Assembly (NCBI GenBank): GCA_009777485.1
Contig: WRLT01000006.1
Location: forward strand, 1-64,000
Direction of reading: 5' to 3'
DNA from: Bacillota bacterium
GTDB lineage: Bacteria; Bacillota; Clostridia; Christensenellales; Pumilibacteraceae
DNA: 64,000 bases
Made by a program: the position numbers and the translations under genes. Under the pieces are notes generated by a model. It was not told the DNA's origin. It did no database searches and was given only the letters and a program-made list of their open reading frames with translations. Below are positions 30,650-39,017 of the stretch, piece after piece (position 1 is the first letter of the stretch; the number at the start of each line of letters is the position of its first letter).

Positions 30650-31567
30650 ATGCTAAACAAGATTTTTTACAGCGAAAGATATATCGGGAAAAACAAAAAA
30701 AACGGTTATTTTGAGGGGTGGTACTTTCGGACGGCGGGCGAAACGCCGTTTGCGTTTATCGTAGGGGTCAGCCGTGCTGATGAGGACGCGCATAGCTTTA
30801 TTCAGTATGTTGATACGCACACGTCGTGCTATTTCAGATTTAACCTTTCAGACTTTTCATTCGAAAAAGAAGGCATGACGGTAAAAGTCGCGAACAACTT
30901 TTTTTCGCTGTACGGGATTTACGCAGACCTCAATCAAAACGGCCGCACGGTAGCGGCCGCACTTACTTTTTCGGAAATGTTTCCGTTTAAAAAAACCGCT
31001 TTTGCCCCGTCCGCTATGGGCCCGTTTTCTTACTTGCCCGTGCCTTGTTCTCACGCTGTAATCAGCCTAAGCCATACCGTAAACGGCGCGCTTACGGTAG
31101 GCGGCGCAACGCATTATATCGACGCAAAGGGCTATATCGAAAAGGATTTCGGCTATGAATTTCCCAAAAACTATCTTTGGACGCAGTTCAATTTTTACGA
31201 AACAAGCGTTATGTGCGCCGTAGCTTGGCCGTTTTTAAACAACCTGCGCGGCTTTATCTGCCTTGCATTGCACGAAGGCAGGCAATATAATCTTTCGCTG
31301 TATACGGGCGCAAAGCTGCATACATCCGTTTTATCGCACGATGCGGCGCGCTTTGCCGTGCATAGAGGAAAATCTAAGCTAGCGTTTGAAATAACCAACA
31401 ATTCCTGCGCGCAAAACTTGCTTGCGCCCCAAAACGGCGGCGCGATGACGCGTAATATAAAAGAAAATCTCAGCGCGCAGATTAAAGCATCGGTTGTTTT
31501 ACGCGGCGCGGCTATTCCCTTGCCCGATACGCTTAGCTGCGCGTATGAATGTGTGATTGCCGAATAG
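30650..31567 (+). CDS. Tocopherol cyclase-family protein, 305 aa
   Basis: The start ERYIGKNKKNGYFEGWYFRT and the following beta-rich repeats match the tocopherol cyclase family, which is large in bacteria that do not make tocopherol. Its bacterial substrate is unknown. FPKNYLWTQFN near residue 180 is a typical core segment. The ATG at 30650 is chosen; a TTG at 30632 is an alternative, and neither has a good ribosome binding site. No signal peptide, so likely cytoplasmic. Confidence 0.8.
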   Translation: MLNKIFYSERYIGKNKKNGYFEGWYFRTAGETPFAFIVGVSRADEDAHSFIQYVDTHTSCYFRFNLSDFSFEKEGMTVKVANNFFSLYGIYADLNQNGRTVAAALTFSEMFPFKKTAFAPSAMGPFSYLPVPCSHAVISLSHTVNGALTVGGATHYIDAKGYIEKDFGYEFPKNYLWTQFNFYETSVMCAVAWPFLNNLRGFICLALHEGRQYNLSLYTGAKLHTSVLSHDAARFAVHRGKSKLAFEITNNSCAQNLLAPQNGGAMTRNIKENLSAQIKASVVLRGAAIPLPDTLSCAYECVIAE

Positions 31568-31614
31568 CGTTTTTTAGTTTGACTTTGCCGCATTAAAATG
31601 ATATACTTATAAAG

Positions 31615-33264
31615 ATGAAACCTGCGCTTTGGGATTCTTTAAAAGCCTACCGCAAAAAAGACGTACTTTCGGACCTTATAGCGGGATTAACGGTAGCAAT
31701 TGTTGCCCTGCCTCTATCGGTAGCTTTGGGAATTCAATCGGGCGAAGGCGCAACGCTGCATATGGGAATTTGGGCTGCAATTATCGGCGGCTTGTTGATT
31801 GCCGCATTCGGCGGAAACCGCACTACCATCGGCGGGCCTTCGGCCGCCTTTATCGCATTAACCGCAGGAATGCTTGCCAATACCAATATCGGCATGGACG
31901 GAATGTTACTTTCCGTAATCTTTGCGGGCGTTATATTAGTTATCGCGGGGTTTTGCAAGGCCGGAAAAGGGCTGGGAATGATGCCCAATACCATTATTGT
32001 GGGGCTAACGGCGGGCTTAGGTGTAATTTTATTATTTACACAATTCAAAGAGTTTTTCGGGCTTTCAATGCCGCCGTTAGATTATGACGCGCCCTTAACG
32101 CGCGTTTCCCCTTTTATTGCCGGAATTATATCATTAATTCAGGGCTTTGGTTCATTTGGCGTACTAAATCTAATACCGTTGGGAATTGCCGTATTTGCGT
32201 TGATTTTGGTTTTTGTTTTGCCTAAAATCAACAAAAAAATCCCCGCCGTTACGGTTTCGGTACTATTAGCTACCATTTTAACGGTAATATTACAAGCCGC
32301 GTTTAAAAGCGATTTAGGAATTTCAACCGTAGGCTCGATTGCATCGGGTGCGCCCGAAATTACTTTTATTAGTTTCCGCAATATAAATCCGCAAATTCAT
32401 TTAATCATTGTACCTGCGTTTACGATTGCGCTGGTTTCGGCGTTAGAGGCGTTGACAACCGCCAACATGTCCGAAAGCGCGACAGGCAAAAAATTTAACG
32501 CAAATATGGAAATCGTGGGAAGCGGCATTGCCAACATAGGCGCGGGATTTTTCGGCTCGCTGCCCGTAACAGGCACGTTGGCACGCACTAAAATTAATAT
32601 AGACAGCGGCGCGAAAACTCCGCTTGCGGGAATTTTTCATGCCCTAATACTGCTGATACTGTATGTTGCGCTAATGCCTGTAATGATTTATATTCCGTTT
32701 GCGGCTTTATCGGGCGTATTGATTAAGGTATCTATCAACATGTGCCGTTTTAAGCTGTTCGGCCATTATATGAAGTTTGGAAAACGCGATTGCGCCATAC
32801 TGCTTACCACCTTTTTGCTTACAGTGTTTTTGGGCGTATTGTGGGGCGTACTGGCAGGCGTTGCCCTTGCTTTGGTGATTAATGCTAAGTACTTTAAGCA
32901 CCGAATGGTTATAACAGATATCAATATCGCAGACGTAAAGAATTGTAGCAAAATACATAAAAGCGAAAATGACGAAAACGGCGAAAACGCTGTACGTACA
33001 GCGGCAATCAAGGTATGCGGCTCGGTATTTTTTGCCAATATAGAAAAGCTGATTGCGGCAATCCGTGCAGCTGCTGAACATCATGACGAAATTGTTATCG
33101 ACCTTGAAGGCATTGCACAAATTGACGCCACCAGCGTTTACCGCCTTGCAAAACTAACCAGTGCTTTTTCTAAACGCGATAAAAGACTTGTACTGCATAA
33201 TCTATGTCCTTGCGTGTACAAACGCTACATAACATCGCTAGAACTTATTTATTCGTTTAAGTAG
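31615..33264 (+). CDS. SulP family inorganic anion transporter with STAS domain, 549 aa
   Basis: About 10-12 hydrophobic membrane segments fill residues 20-420, including the SulP signature region GLTVAIVALPLSVALGIQSG near residue 25 and GNRTTIGGPSAAF near 67. A C-terminal STAS domain (about 455-549) has EIVIDLEGIAQIDATSVYRL. It should move sulfate, bicarbonate or a related anion. It stands alone between a + gene and a convergent minus gene, so substrate cannot be inferred from context. Confidence 0.93.
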   Translation: MKPALWDSLKAYRKKDVLSDLIAGLTVAIVALPLSVALGIQSGEGATLHMGIWAAIIGGLLIAAFGGNRTTIGGPSAAFIALTAGMLANTNIGMDGMLLSVIFAGVILVIAGFCKAGKGLGMMPNTIIVGLTAGLGVILLFTQFKEFFGLSMPPLDYDAPLTRVSPFIAGIISLIQGFGSFGVLNLIPLGIAVFALILVFVLPKINKKIPAVTVSVLLATILTVILQAAFKSDLGISTVGSIASGAPEITFISFRNINPQIHLIIVPAFTIALVSALEALTTANMSESATGKKFNANMEIVGSGIANIGAGFFGSLPVTGTLARTKINIDSGAKTPLAGIFHALILLILYVALMPVMIYIPFAALSGVLIKVSINMCRFKLFGHYMKFGKRDCAILLTTFLLTVFLGVLWGVLAGVALALVINAKYFKHRMVITDINIADVKNCSKIHKSENDENGENAVRTAAIKVCGSVFFANIEKLIAAIRAAAEHHDEIVIDLEGIAQIDATSVYRLAKLTSAFSKRDKRLVLHNLCPCVYKRYITSLELIYSFK

Positions 33265-33284
33265 TAAATTATTGCGGCTTTTCC

Positions 33285-35120
33285 TTAAACAAGCCGTACA
33301 TTATAAAGCTTAAATACGGTGTCTAACTGCATAATAAATCCAAACAGCTGCGGCAAGCGCATCAGTTGACCGTACCAAGGCTGTGCCGCATAAACATCTA
33401 AGTCAAGCAATTCCAGTATATAGTTTTTATTTAATATGCCGCTTAACACGCTTTTTGTATCGCTTAGCACCGCGCGCGCACCGTTTTTGACAAATTCAAC
33501 AAAAGCGGGGTCGAAGGTTTTGGGAAACGGGCTTTTTTTGCGTTCGATAATTTTTTCGGGCAGTATGCCGCGAAACGCTTCGCGCATAATTCCCTTTTCG
33601 CGCCCGTTGACGGATTTAATTTTCCACGGGAGGTTATATGCGTATTCAACCAAGCGGTAATCACAAAAAGGCATGCTCACCTGTAAGCCGCTCTGCATGC
33701 ACATTCTGTCGGTACGGTCTAACAGGTTTTGCATAAACCAATTAAAATTTAGACAAAACATTTCGCGCAGCCGCTTTTCTTGCGCAGTATCGCTGTCTAA
33801 GCAATCCGTTTCGCTTAAAGTTTTTTGATAATGCCCTTGCACAAAATCTTCGGCATTTCCTTGTAAAATTCCCTCTGCCGTCAATTTTTGACGCATGTGC
33901 AGCGAACGCGACCAAGGAAACGTTCTGCCATGCAAAAGCTCTGGATTATGGTACCACGGATAACCGCCGAATATCTCGTCGGCGCATTCGCCTGAATAGC
34001 ATACCGCGTACTCTTTTTTTGCCTCGCTGCACGCCAAATACATAGATGCGTCGATATCCGCCATGCCCGCCAAATCACGCGCGGCAGCAGCAACTTGCAA
34101 GGCATTGGCAATATCTGCGGTTTTTAAAACGACATTTTTATGTTTGCTTCCGATAAAATCGGACATCACCGCTATGTATTCGCCGTCTGAATCGGGCTGA
34201 AACTCATTTTTTAAAAAATGTACATCATTATTTTCGTAATCTACCGAAAGCGTTTCTAAGCGTTTGTTTTCTTGCTTAAATTTTTCTGCAGCGATGTAAG
34301 AAATGATGCTAGAATCTAATCCACCCGATAAAAAACACGCCGTGCGTGAATCAAAGCAAAGCTGCGATTCGACTGCGCGCGTGATTAAATGCCGCGTATG
34401 TTCGCTAGCTTGACTAAGGGTTTCTAGGTTTTCTTTTGCCGTCAAGCGCCAATATTTGCGTGTTATACTGCCGTTTTGATTAAATTTTAAATACTCTGCG
34501 TGACAGATTTCGCGCACTCCGCGATAAATTCCGCTGCCGTGCGGTTTGCCCGGCCCTAATAAAAATATCTGCTTTAACCCGTCATTATCAATTTCTGCTT
34601 TGCATAAGGGATTGCTAAATAACGCTTTTATTTCCGAACCGAAAATTATGCCGCCGGGATATTCATAAAAAAACAGCGGTCTTACCCCTATTCGGTCGCG
34701 TGCAAGAAATAAGGTTTTTTCTCTTGCTTGCCATACGGCAAACGCAAAACACCCGTCCAGTTTATTTAAAGCCGCCGCGCCCCATTCGATGTATGCGTTT
34801 AATACAACCTCCGAATCGGAACGCCCGAAAAATTTCCACCCTTTTTTTTCAAGCTCTGCGCGCAACTCCGCATTGTTATACAAAACGCCGTCCAGCGATA
34901 ATATATATTCCTCTCCGCCCGCGCTTTTTTTCATCGGCTGTTGACCGTCGCCGGAGGCAGAGGCAACATTTTGGCGGTTAATCAACATACAATGCGGCTC
35001 GATTACGGTGCCGCAATATCCCGCCCCGCGATGTTTTAGCGACGCGCTCATTAAGCCCGCCGTATCACGCCTTGCTCTTAAATCCTTATTAAAGTCTACC
35101 CAACCTGCAACCGCACCCAT
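33285..35120 (-). CDS. asnB: Asparagine synthetase B homologue lacking the glutaminase cysteine, 611 aa
   Basis: Full length AsnB layout. The C-terminal synthetase domain is intact: FLSGGLDSS (ATP pyrophosphatase motif) near residue 262 and SGECADEIFGGYPWY near 375. The N-terminal domain starts MGAVAGWVDF where active AsnB starts MCGIAGWV, so the catalytic Cys2 is Gly. Other glutaminase motifs are also altered: RGPD reads RGAG and NGEIYN reads DGVLYN. A GAGGT site supports this start. It probably uses free ammonia, or makes something other than asparagine. It lies next to dpaB. Confidence 0.9.
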   Translation of the reverse strand: MGAVAGWVDFNKDLRARRDTAGLMSASLKHRGAGYCGTVIEPHCMLINRQNVASASGDGQQPMKKSAGGEEYILSLDGVLYNNAELRAELEKKGWKFFGRSDSEVVLNAYIEWGAAALNKLDGCFAFAVWQAREKTLFLARDRIGVRPLFFYEYPGGIIFGSEIKALFSNPLCKAEIDNDGLKQIFLLGPGKPHGSGIYRGVREICHAEYLKFNQNGSITRKYWRLTAKENLETLSQASEHTRHLITRAVESQLCFDSRTACFLSGGLDSSIISYIAAEKFKQENKRLETLSVDYENNDVHFLKNEFQPDSDGEYIAVMSDFIGSKHKNVVLKTADIANALQVAAAARDLAGMADIDASMYLACSEAKKEYAVCYSGECADEIFGGYPWYHNPELLHGRTFPWSRSLHMRQKLTAEGILQGNAEDFVQGHYQKTLSETDCLDSDTAQEKRLREMFCLNFNWFMQNLLDRTDRMCMQSGLQVSMPFCDYRLVEYAYNLPWKIKSVNGREKGIMREAFRGILPEKIIERKKSPFPKTFDPAFVEFVKNGARAVLSDTKSVLSGILNKNYILELLDLDVYAAQPWYGQLMRLPQLFGFIMQLDTVFKLYNVRLV

Positions 35121-35148
35121 AAATATTACCTCGCATTTAGCAAAAATT

Positions 35149-35727
35149 TTAAGAACCCAAACATAATACAGGCTGTAATTGTTTCCCTCTTAACGCCGCC
35201 TCGCACGCATCAAAGGTTTTAGAAAAATCCGCTACTACCGAACGTGTTTTTTTAGCGGGGTCGTCTTGCGCCATCGGAATAAAAAAGACATTGCGATAAT
35301 TAAGCAGCGCGCCTATATTTTTAGCCGAACCCGACAACGCATCGTTGGTAGAAACCCCCAACACCAACGGACGATCATTGCGAATATGCGCCTTTGCCGC
35401 CATTAAAACGGGGGTATCGGTGATAGAATTAGCAAGCTTGGCAAGACTGTTTCCTGTACACGGCGCAATTACCATAACATCTAAAATTTTACTGGGGCCT
35501 ATGGGTTCGGCGTCTACGATGGAGGTTATCGGGGCGCGGCCTGTTAGGCGCATAACATCTTGAAAAAAATCCGCCGCGCTATAAAAGCGCGTATCCGTAT
35601 TAGCAACGGACGCGGAAAAAATAGGAATAACCGTATTATCTTTTACAAGCTTAGAAATTTGAGGCAATATGGTTGCAAACGTGCAATAAGAGCCCGTAAT
35701 GCCAAAGCCTATGGTTTTACCTTTCAT
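35149..35727 (-). CDS. dpaB: Dipicolinate synthase subunit B
   Basis: A flavoprotein-like subunit of the enzyme that makes dipicolinic acid in the mother cell during sporulation. The N-terminal TIGFGITGSYCTF and the APCTGNSLAKLANSITDTPVLMA segment (given in part) match SpoVFB. 192 aa is standard. It lies 5 bases after dpaA in one operon. In Bacillus the pair sits in the mlpA-dpaA-dpaB-asd order; here they are about 9 kb away from mlpA. Confidence 0.93.
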   Translation of the reverse strand: MKGKTIGFGITGSYCTFATILPQISKLVKDNTVIPIFSASVANTDTRFYSAADFFQDVMRLTGRAPITSIVDAEPIGPSKILDVMVIAPCTGNSLAKLANSITDTPVLMAAKAHIRNDRPLVLGVSTNDALSGSAKNIGALLNYRNVFFIPMAQDDPAKKTRSVVADFSKTFDACEAALRGKQLQPVLCLGS

Positions 35728-35732
35728 GCCGT

Positions 35733-36527
35733 TTAGCCTCCCAGTGTGTTCAGCACGCTTTCTTTTATCGCCAGCCCTGCCGAGCGCGGCGCGGTTTTGC
35801 CCGGTATTCCTAATGCGTGCGCAGTTTTTAAGCCTAGCCGCCGCGCTTCCTCGAAATCTACGCCGCCGGGCTTTGAGGCAAGATCTAATATAAAGCAGTC
35901 TTTTTTTATTTTTTCTAAGTCCTCGCCTTTTAAGACAATTTCGGGTACGGTATTGACGATTAGGTCAAACTTATGTAAGTGTTTGGGGTATTCCGAAAAG
36001 TAATACACCCCCGAAAATATAGAGGCAAACGCGTATTCGGTAGGGTCGATAGTCGCTACAAAAACGCTGCATCGGTTGTCGTGCAAAAGCTTAGCAACCG
36101 ACTTGCCTACCCGTCCGCCGCCTAATACCAGTACGCGCATATCGCGCACCGAACTGTCGGTATTTTCTATAATAATCGCCAGCGCGCCCTCCGCCGTTAA
36201 ATAGGCGTTTTTCATAGCTAGCAGTTCATCGTCGAAATATTTATGTACGGTAACGCCGTTTTGCAAAAAGATTTGATGTACGCGCTCTTCGCACATAAAG
36301 CAAAAAACGCGGCTGCCCGCGGGAATTTTTTGGGCAGTTTCGGGGATAAGCTCGGCGGCGGGCGCAAATAAAAACACGCGCTCGCCCGTAAAATCGTCCG
36401 AATACGCCGCGTCTGCGCGGTAAACCGAAACCCTGTACCGCTCTTCTTTTAAAGCGTCATACAAAAATTCATTGCGCTTATCCGAGCAATCAATATAAAA
36501 ATGTACGTCTTTTTTGCGTCCGCCCAT
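35733..36527 (-). CDS. dpaA: Dipicolinate synthase subunit A
   Basis: The NAD(P)-binding subunit of dipicolinate synthase. A Rossmann motif VLGGGRVGKSVA is near residue 133, and the C-terminal part holds FILDLASKPGGVDFEEA. 264 aa is slightly short of the usual 290 or so because the N-terminus is reduced. It is upstream of dpaB. This pair marks an endospore former, as dipicolinate is specific for spores. Confidence 0.9.
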   Translation of the reverse strand: MGGRKKDVHFYIDCSDKRNEFLYDALKEERYRVSVYRADAAYSDDFTGERVFLFAPAAELIPETAQKIPAGSRVFCFMCEERVHQIFLQNGVTVHKYFDDELLAMKNAYLTAEGALAIIIENTDSSVRDMRVLVLGGGRVGKSVAKLLHDNRCSVFVATIDPTEYAFASIFSGVYYFSEYPKHLHKFDLIVNTVPEIVLKGEDLEKIKKDCFILDLASKPGGVDFEEARRLGLKTAHALGIPGKTAPRSAGLAIKESVLNTLGG

Positions 36528-36574
36528 GCTGTTATCTTATGAGAAGTTTGCAGATAGTGTGTACACTTTCTGCA

Positions 36575-37531
36575 TTAGTTCCAATCCCTTGTTTTGCCGT
36601 TTTGCTGTGTTTTGCTTATTTCCTGCGTGCGCGCGGACGGCACGTTATCTTTGGTTTTTAATACGCCGTCCGACTTCCATGTTTCTACCGCTTTAATTTG
36701 CGAAGATTTTGCGCGCCGATTTTTTCTGAGAGGCAAAGTGATTAGGCGCACAAGCAGCGCGCCCAGCACCCAAAGGCTTGCAAAAAACAGCGACAACAGC
36801 AATATAAAAAATAAGAATAACGCTATGGATAAAAATCCGCCGCGCACAATTTCGGATGCCCCTGTTCCAAAAATTGCTACTACCGCATTGATTAAAAGCA
36901 GCAGTATAACCACAAAGAAAAAGCCTTCTTTTGAACCTTTAATATCGGCTTTACTAAGGTTCATATGCAATGCAATCACTACGGCAATTAACAGATACAG
37001 CCACCAAAGCCAGCGGCTAGCCCCCCTAAAAAATGCGGCAAATATCCCTAAAAAAGCCATTGCGCCGTCTTGTGCGGACACCCTGCCCGCAAACGCGGCA
37101 TTAACCTCTCCCATCTTTTCTGCAATCGAATAAAACATACCGTTTGCCATAATAAACATCAACAGCACCAGTAATAAGCTGCCCATAACAATCGGCGCGA
37201 TACCGATAAAAAAATTGCCTACGCGGTGGTATAGGTTGCGCTTGTTGTAGCTGTGGCGCACATAGCCTAAAACGCCGTCCTCCGAATTAACCTGAAAAAG
37301 CTTGATTTCGGTAATTTTATGCCCGAACAGCAAGCACATAGAGGCGTGCGCTAATTCGTGAACGGGCGTACCGATAAAGCCTGTGGCATAACAAATTTTG
37401 CGGCTTCTGCGCCCTGCTAATCTATAAAAGGTGCGGTTAAGCAGCGCGATTAAAAAGCCGAATAAAAAAATCGGCGCAAGCATTGCTAAGCTTGTTAAAA
37501 ATCCGTATAGCGTGTTTAAAAAGTATTCCAC
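36575..37531 (-). CDS. Membrane zinc metalloprotease-like protein (M50-like), 318 aa
   Basis: Several membrane segments (residues about 10-32, 105-130, 165-195, 215-250). The zinc motif HELAH lies near residue 58 in GTPVHELAHASMCLLFGH, with a following KITEIKLF beta-strand, as in M50-type membrane peptidases. The C-terminal 60 residues are basic and polar. The start is GTG at 37531. Substrate unknown; a role with sporulation is suggested only by the neighbouring dpaA. Confidence 0.75.
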   Translation of the reverse strand: MEYFLNTLYGFLTSLAMLAPIFLFGFLIALLNRTFYRLAGRRSRKICYATGFIGTPVHELAHASMCLLFGHKITEIKLFQVNSEDGVLGYVRHSYNKRNLYHRVGNFFIGIAPIVMGSLLLVLLMFIMANGMFYSIAEKMGEVNAAFAGRVSAQDGAMAFLGIFAAFFRGASRWLWWLYLLIAVVIALHMNLSKADIKGSKEGFFFVVILLLLINAVVAIFGTGASEIVRGGFLSIALFLFFILLLSLFFASLWVLGALLVRLITLPLRKNRRAKSSQIKAVETWKSDGVLKTKDNVPSARTQEISKTQQNGKTRDWN

Positions 37532-37718
37532 CTTAGTAGTGTAGCATAAGTTTAGCGTAAAATCAACTTAATAAATAAATTTTTATCCGCTAAATAGATT
37601 TTATCTGCTAAGTTTAAAAAAATAAAACTCTTGACTTTTTGGCGGCAAGGAATTATACTAAAAAAGGTGTCAGGTTTAAGCGTGTTAAATCGTTTTATTA
37701 GTAGATGAGGTGAAACGT

Positions 37719-38990
37719 ATGAAAAAAAGAATTGCATTACTGATTATTTGCGTGCTTTTTGTTTCTATATTTACGGGCTGTTTGCCGCAAGAAACGGAAC
37801 AAACAGATGATGAACTTGAACACCCCGTTCAAGTTACTATAATTTTTATGGTTGACGGAGAGGCATACACCACCGTTACAGCCGAAATAGAACGTATAAA
37901 AATGCCCGCCTCCCCTACTTTTGACGACGCCGTTTTTGAGGGATGGTTTTACGATGACGGCATTTGGGAAAAGCCGTTTACGCTTAGCACCCTTTCGGAC
38001 GCGCCGCTTTTAGAAACCTTTACGGTGTATGCCAAAATTGTACAAGCTGCAAAGCCTGAAAATACAGCATTTACGACGGGCAGATATCTTCGCGATGACG
38101 GCTATATCTTTATCGAATTTTTTGAAGATAATCAATTTTTTGTGGGCAGCGATTACTTTGTTTTTTGGTGGAGTCCTAATGGAATATACGAAATTGAAAA
38201 TAATATACTAACGCTTTATCTTACAGACTGGTTTTTTGATAATGAGGAATATGCCGTTTTTGATGTGATGGATGATTACTTAGTTTGCAAAAGTGTCAAC
38301 TATAACAATATGGGCAATTTTTTTGAATCGGGCGATATATTTAGATTAGAACATCTTAACCCCGAAGTGAAAACAACTATTCAGCAAAGCTATATTGATA
38401 CGTATTTGCAGCATATTTCAAGAGGGGTAGTTCAGGAAGAAATTAGAGTAGACTACTACGGAACGTACGGCGAATTCGTTGCTGTAATGATTAGTTTTAA
38501 CGATTTTATGGACGCGGCGATGAGGACAGAAACTGTTGCAGACTATGACTTTTATTATCCTGGCATAGGCGGCCCTTTTGAGTTTTACATCTGTGTTTGG
38601 AATAACGGCGTGTTTTATACCCTAACGGACGCGTATGCGCAAAAGCTTTTATCGATATTTGATATACGGCTTATACACGCTTTTCATACGGGCTTTAATA
38701 TTAACACATGGTATCAAATTAAGCCCGATTATCAAAAGCAATACGGATACCCGATGTATTTTGATAAATATCTAGGCAAGCATAACGGCTTTGAAACGTT
38801 TTTTATCGCGGGCTTTGATGCGGCGATATGGGAGGTTGAGGTAGCAGAATACAGCTTTTGGGCATCTACGCAAAGCCAAATTGTCCTGTATAAAAACGGT
38901 GCGTTTTTAAATTTTATCGACGCGTATAATCAAGGCTTTTTATCGGCGCAAGACATAGCGAATATATGGGATAATTATACGGGTAATTAA
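37719..38990 (+). CDS. Lipoprotein with InlB-type repeat, 423 aa
   Basis: Residues 1-22 form a lipoprotein signal with lipobox FTGC. An InlB B-like repeat follows near residues 45-110 (FDDAVFEGWFYDDGIWEKPF), a surface repeat seen in many Firmicute proteins. The rest is aromatic-rich and unrecognised (FFVGSDYFVFWWSPNGIYEI). The ATG at 37719 is chosen because AGGTGA lies 6 bases upstream. It is probably exposed on the cell surface. Confidence 0.8.
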   Translation: MKKRIALLIICVLFVSIFTGCLPQETEQTDDELEHPVQVTIIFMVDGEAYTTVTAEIERIKMPASPTFDDAVFEGWFYDDGIWEKPFTLSTLSDAPLLETFTVYAKIVQAAKPENTAFTTGRYLRDDGYIFIEFFEDNQFFVGSDYFVFWWSPNGIYEIENNILTLYLTDWFFDNEEYAVFDVMDDYLVCKSVNYNNMGNFFESGDIFRLEHLNPEVKTTIQQSYIDTYLQHISRGVVQEEIRVDYYGTYGEFVAVMISFNDFMDAAMRTETVADYDFYYPGIGGPFEFYICVWNNGVFYTLTDAYAQKLLSIFDIRLIHAFHTGFNINTWYQIKPDYQKQYGYPMYFDKYLGKHNGFETFFIAGFDAAIWEVEVAEYSFWASTQSQIVLYKNGAFLNFIDAYNQGFLSAQDIANIWDNYTGN

Positions 38991-39017
38991 GGAAATACTG
39001 AATAAATATTTTGCATT

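Noticed and set aside
31629..32087. Alternative + frame inside the SulP transporter gene
   Set aside because: Low-complexity arginine-rich translation without start signals; the SulP frame is clearly coding.
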